A DNA stretch of 5,161 nucleotides from Rubrobacter sp. Lineage in GTDB: Bacteria > Actinomycetota > Rubrobacteria > Rubrobacterales > Rubrobacteraceae. The stretch lies in the NCBI GenBank assembly GCA_016781635.1, contig JADDPY010000062.1:1-5161 (forward strand), read 5' to 3'. The notes beneath the pieces are model-generated. The model saw nothing but the letters and a program-made list of their open reading frames with translations, was not told where the DNA came from and did no database searches. The first letter of the stretch is position 1; each line of letters begins with the position of its first letter. Made by a program: the position numbers and the translations under genes. Shown one piece after another: positions 4,131 to 5,161 of this stretch.

Positions 4131-5161
4131 TATAAGGGCGCCTATGAGTAGGGCGAAGACGAGCCTGTTGGCGAGGATATCGACGCGGGAGATCAACTCA
4201 TCCAGGCCCCGGTGGCGGAAGGCCACCTCGATCTCGCCGTCCTTGAGCTCTTCGAGCAGAGCGTGAAGCTGGCGCGGATACTCCGCGTAGGCGTCGCCCT
4301 GGACGAGCCTCCCCGCCGTTCTTCCCATCACGTAGAGCGGGTCCCGAAACCTCCCTATAAGCTCCCCTGCCGCCTCCGCCGCGGCGACGGTGGCGGGCGC
4401 CGCCTCCCCGGGGGACGTCGCTTCATGCCTCCCCAGCCGCTCGGCGTCCACGAGGGAATCGAACAGCCCGGCCACCTCCGTCGGGAGCACCACCCCGCCC
4501 CTTCTAACCGCCTCGAGGCCGCGAGCCCGGATCTCCGCGAGGGTATGCTCCTGCCACAGCGGCCCGCCCAACGAGCCCAGAGCGTCGCGAAGCTCGCGCC
4601 GGAGCACCCGGTCGTCCTGGGGGACCCGGCACCCGAGGAGCGGCAGGGTGCGCGCCACGCCGTCCGCATCCCCCCGCCGCACGGCCGCCAGAACTTCCGC
4701 CAGCCCCCGCAGCCGTTCCTCGTCCAGGGCGAAGGCTTCCGTCGGGTCCGCGAACCACAGCTTCCCGTCCGCCCACACGAAACGCTCCGGCGCGGCGTCG
4801 GCGAAGTGGACCCCCTCCGTCAGCGCAAGCCGCACGAGCGCCCGGGAGGCCCCGGGGAGAAACTCGTCAGGCGCCGTCCCGTCCTCCGGCGTCTCGAACG
4901 TCGCGCAGCGCCCCGTCGAGTACCGCCGGTAACTCTCCGGCACCCCGAGCGGGAACCCGTCCAGATTGTGCAGGCGCCGGGCGGCCTGCGCCGCGAAGAA
5001 CATGTCCCGGCGCTGCCCGACGTACCGGACGAACTCCACCACGGCCTGCACCGGATCCAGCGGCAGCGCCCCTCCATCCCTCCCCGTGAGCCGCCGCCGA
5101 ACGACGTCCGCCACCGGCCGCATCGCCAGGAGGTCCCGGCGTATCCCCGGGCGGCTCACCA
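3987..5161 (-). CDS. ABC1/AarF/UbiB-like protein, degenerate kinase motifs (5' end outside window)
   Basis: About 390 codons are visible, ending at TAG 3987-3989. The gene runs off the right edge. Its first visible residues VSRPGI correspond to the internal VQRPGI motif of ABC1 proteins, so GTG 5159 is an internal Val codon, not a start. ABC1/UbiB proteins are atypical membrane-associated kinases/ATPases linked to quinone or lipid metabolism. The family layout is followed: RRDMFFAAQAARRL (50-63), VHFADAAPERFVWADGKLWF (117-136) where family members have HADPHPGN, then ADPTEA (137-142) in place of the DFG segment, RRGDADGVARTL (161-172), and a C-terminal hairpin of two membrane helices (about 332-353 and 360-385) ending IIRSGRL. 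Asp121 and Asp138 remain, but the metal-binding Asn, the HPG and the FG are gone. It is probably a pseudokinase paralogue. The N-terminal KxGQ region cannot be seen. Confidence 0.8.
   Translation of the reverse strand, partial: VSRPGIRRDLLAMRPVADVVRRRLTGRDGGALPLDPVQAVVEFVRYVGQRRDMFFAAQAARRLHNLDGFPLGVPESYRRYSTGRCATFETPEDGTAPDEFLPGASRALVRLALTEGVHFADAAPERFVWADGKLWFADPTEAFALDEERLRGLAEVLAAVRRGDADGVARTLPLLGCRVPQDDRVLRRELRDALGSLGGPLWQEHTLAEIRARGLEAVRRGGVVLPTEVAGLFDSLVDAERLGRHEATSPGEAAPATVAAAEAAGELIGRFRDPLYVMGRTAGRLVQGDAYAEYPRQLHALLEELKDGEIEVAFRHRGLDELISRVDILANRLVFALLIGALILGSSLIGVFGESGVRVLGIGVFGLVGFVLAALLGLALLLGIIRSGRL

Noticed and set aside
4390..4932. 180-codon plus-strand open frame
   Set aside because: Ser/Arg/Pro-rich shadow opposite the ABC1-like gene, without motifs.

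Overview
The window is GC-rich (mostly well above 60% by eye) and reads like an actinobacterial chromosome, most probably Rubrobacter or a close relative. This rests on codon bias, an actinobacterial-type ClpS, a carotenoid gene of the bacterioruberin-type hydratase family, and an ABC1/AarF-type protein with two C-terminal membrane helices. The assignment is an inference, because no ribosomal or other marker gene is present.

Layout, left to right. (1) Positions 3-335 hold the 3' end of a membrane carotenoid-biosynthesis gene. It is followed 31 bp later on the same strand by a complete FIST-domain sensor gene (367-1677). (2) The 255-bp gap 1678-1932 contains a minus-strand fragment of a VapC-type PIN toxin and then an AT-rich stretch with a clear inverted repeat. 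The latter is the likely promoter/operator of a 78-residue orphan gene (1933-2169). (3) A very strong 20-bp hairpin (2182-2227) separates that gene from two minus-strand genes that converge on it: clpS (2244-2540), and upstream of clpS a flavin-reductase-like gene (2631-3113). (4) Diverging from the flavin reductase is a Phd/VapB-VapC toxin-antitoxin operon (3193-about 3982) in which both genes carry an apparent one-base loss. (5) Convergent with vapC is the 3' two-thirds of an ABC1/AarF-like gene on the minus strand (3987-5161, continuing past the window). Its kinase motifs are largely degraded.

The genes do not form one pathway. They are small housekeeping and stress units (pigment, sensing, proteolysis, flavin redox, toxin-antitoxin, atypical kinase) packed tightly. 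I see no convincing new multi-gene system. The points most worth a second look are: the split antitoxin, with a GTGA stop-start overlap at the break; the out-of-frame tail of VapC that creates a false 202-residue protein running antisense into the ABC1 gene; the VapC relic at 1700-1831; the pseudokinase-like ABC1 protein; and the orphan 78-residue gene with its own operator-like palindrome and terminator-like hairpin. No gene-free stretch exceeds 300 bases. I found no tRNA, rRNA, CRISPR array or insertion sequence.
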